Positions 4,949-5,147 of a stretch of 5,147 nt of DNA are shown here, piece after piece. The DNA comes from Candidatus Bathyarchaeota archaeon (GTDB taxonomy: Archaea > Thermoproteota > Bathyarchaeia > TCS64). The notes under the pieces are model-generated. The model did no database searches. It was not told where the DNA came from and saw only the letters and a list, made by a program, of their open reading frames with translations. A program made the translations under genes and the position numbers. Position 1 is the stretch's first letter. Every line of letters begins with the position of its first letter. The stretch is from NCBI GenBank assembly GCA_030608725.1, contig JAUWDP010000103.1:1-5147 (forward strand), in the 5' to 3' direction.

Positions 4949-5147
4949 TTGACTGGGATGGGGTCTATAGCGCCTTTCGTGGCTTCGCCGCTGCCCGTGG
5001 TCAGAAAGATGCTGGAGTTCGCGGATCTCAAGCCCGGTGAGACCCTGTACGATCTGGGATCTGGGGATGGTAGGATCGTCATCATGGCGGCGAAGGAGTT
5101 CGGAGCCAACGGTGTGGGCATAGAGCTTAACAGACGCCTACTCCGGG
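4949..5147 (+). CDS. Dot1-like/aKMT-type protein lysine methyltransferase (partial, N-terminal part)
   Basis: The first 66 residues of a SAM-dependent methyltransferase that continues off the right edge. APFVASPLPVVRKMLEFADLKPGETLYDLGSGDGRIVIMAAKEFGANGVGIEL follows the pattern of the archaeal aKMT family, which begins with a PFVPTP-like segment and has motif I as YDLGCGDGRI. Here motif I is YDLGSGDGRI (34-43), and Glu59 ends the second strand, where it would bind the ribose of SAM. Known aKMT enzymes methylate lysines of chromatin and many other proteins in Crenarchaeota; that role is inferred here. The family's Pro-Thr-Pro is Ala-Ser-Pro. The upstream TTG is chosen as the start on SD spacing; starting at the ATG at 4958 would remove only three residues. 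It is divergent from the M20 hydrolase. Confidence 0.8.
   Translation, partial: MTGMGSIAPFVASPLPVVRKMLEFADLKPGETLYDLGSGDGRIVIMAAKEFGANGVGIELNRRLLR

Noticed and set aside
4924..5121. A 65-codon minus-strand open frame opposite the aKMT-like gene.
   Set aside because: The plus strand here encodes a clear methyltransferase motif I; the minus translation matches nothing I recognise.

Overview
The window looks archaeal. Every gene start sits near a T/A-rich box of archaeal TATA type. Two genes (the left-edge PurF-like gene and the first methyltransferase) have such a box about 26-30 bases before an ATG with no Shine-Dalgarno (SD) site, as in leaderless transcripts. Others have clear purine-rich SD sites, so the organism mixes leaderless and leadered genes. 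AGG/AGA arginine codons are frequent, two starts appear to be TTG, and the right-edge gene resembles the archaeal Dot1-like/aKMT lysine methyltransferases. I cannot fix the phylum. A TACK- or Asgard-type mesophile or moderate thermophile would fit, but that is a guess.

Layout. (1) 1-639, minus: the N-terminal 213 residues of a PurF-type glutaminase domain that has lost its cysteine nucleophile; it runs off the left edge. (2) 640-733: an AT-rich divergent promoter. (3) 734-1886, plus: a two-gene unit made of a class I SAM-dependent methyltransferase and a YbaK/EbsC-type aminoacyl-tRNA deacylase. They are separated by 10 bases, and the SD of the second gene begins inside the stop codon of the first. 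(4) 1913-1936: an inverted repeat at the convergent gene ends. (5) 1925-4742, minus: an M20 amidohydrolase (AbgB-like) transcribed toward a class V PLP-dependent enzyme, with a 67-base gap holding a T-tract terminator candidate and a promoter candidate. (6) 4743-4948: a 206-base divergent regulatory region. (7) 4949-5147, plus: the start of an aKMT-like methyltransferase that runs off the right edge.

How the genes may work together. The tRNA deacylase is a translation-quality factor. The M20 hydrolase and PLP enzyme could act in sequence on an amide-linked amino acid and the amine it releases, but nothing in the sequence proves this. The most unusual features are two enzyme-family members with altered catalytic residues. 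In the PurF-like protein, Cys is replaced by Lys and the arginine-containing substrate motif is missing. In the M20 protein, three of the five usual metal-ligand positions are changed. I saw no mobile element, CRISPR array, tRNA or rRNA.
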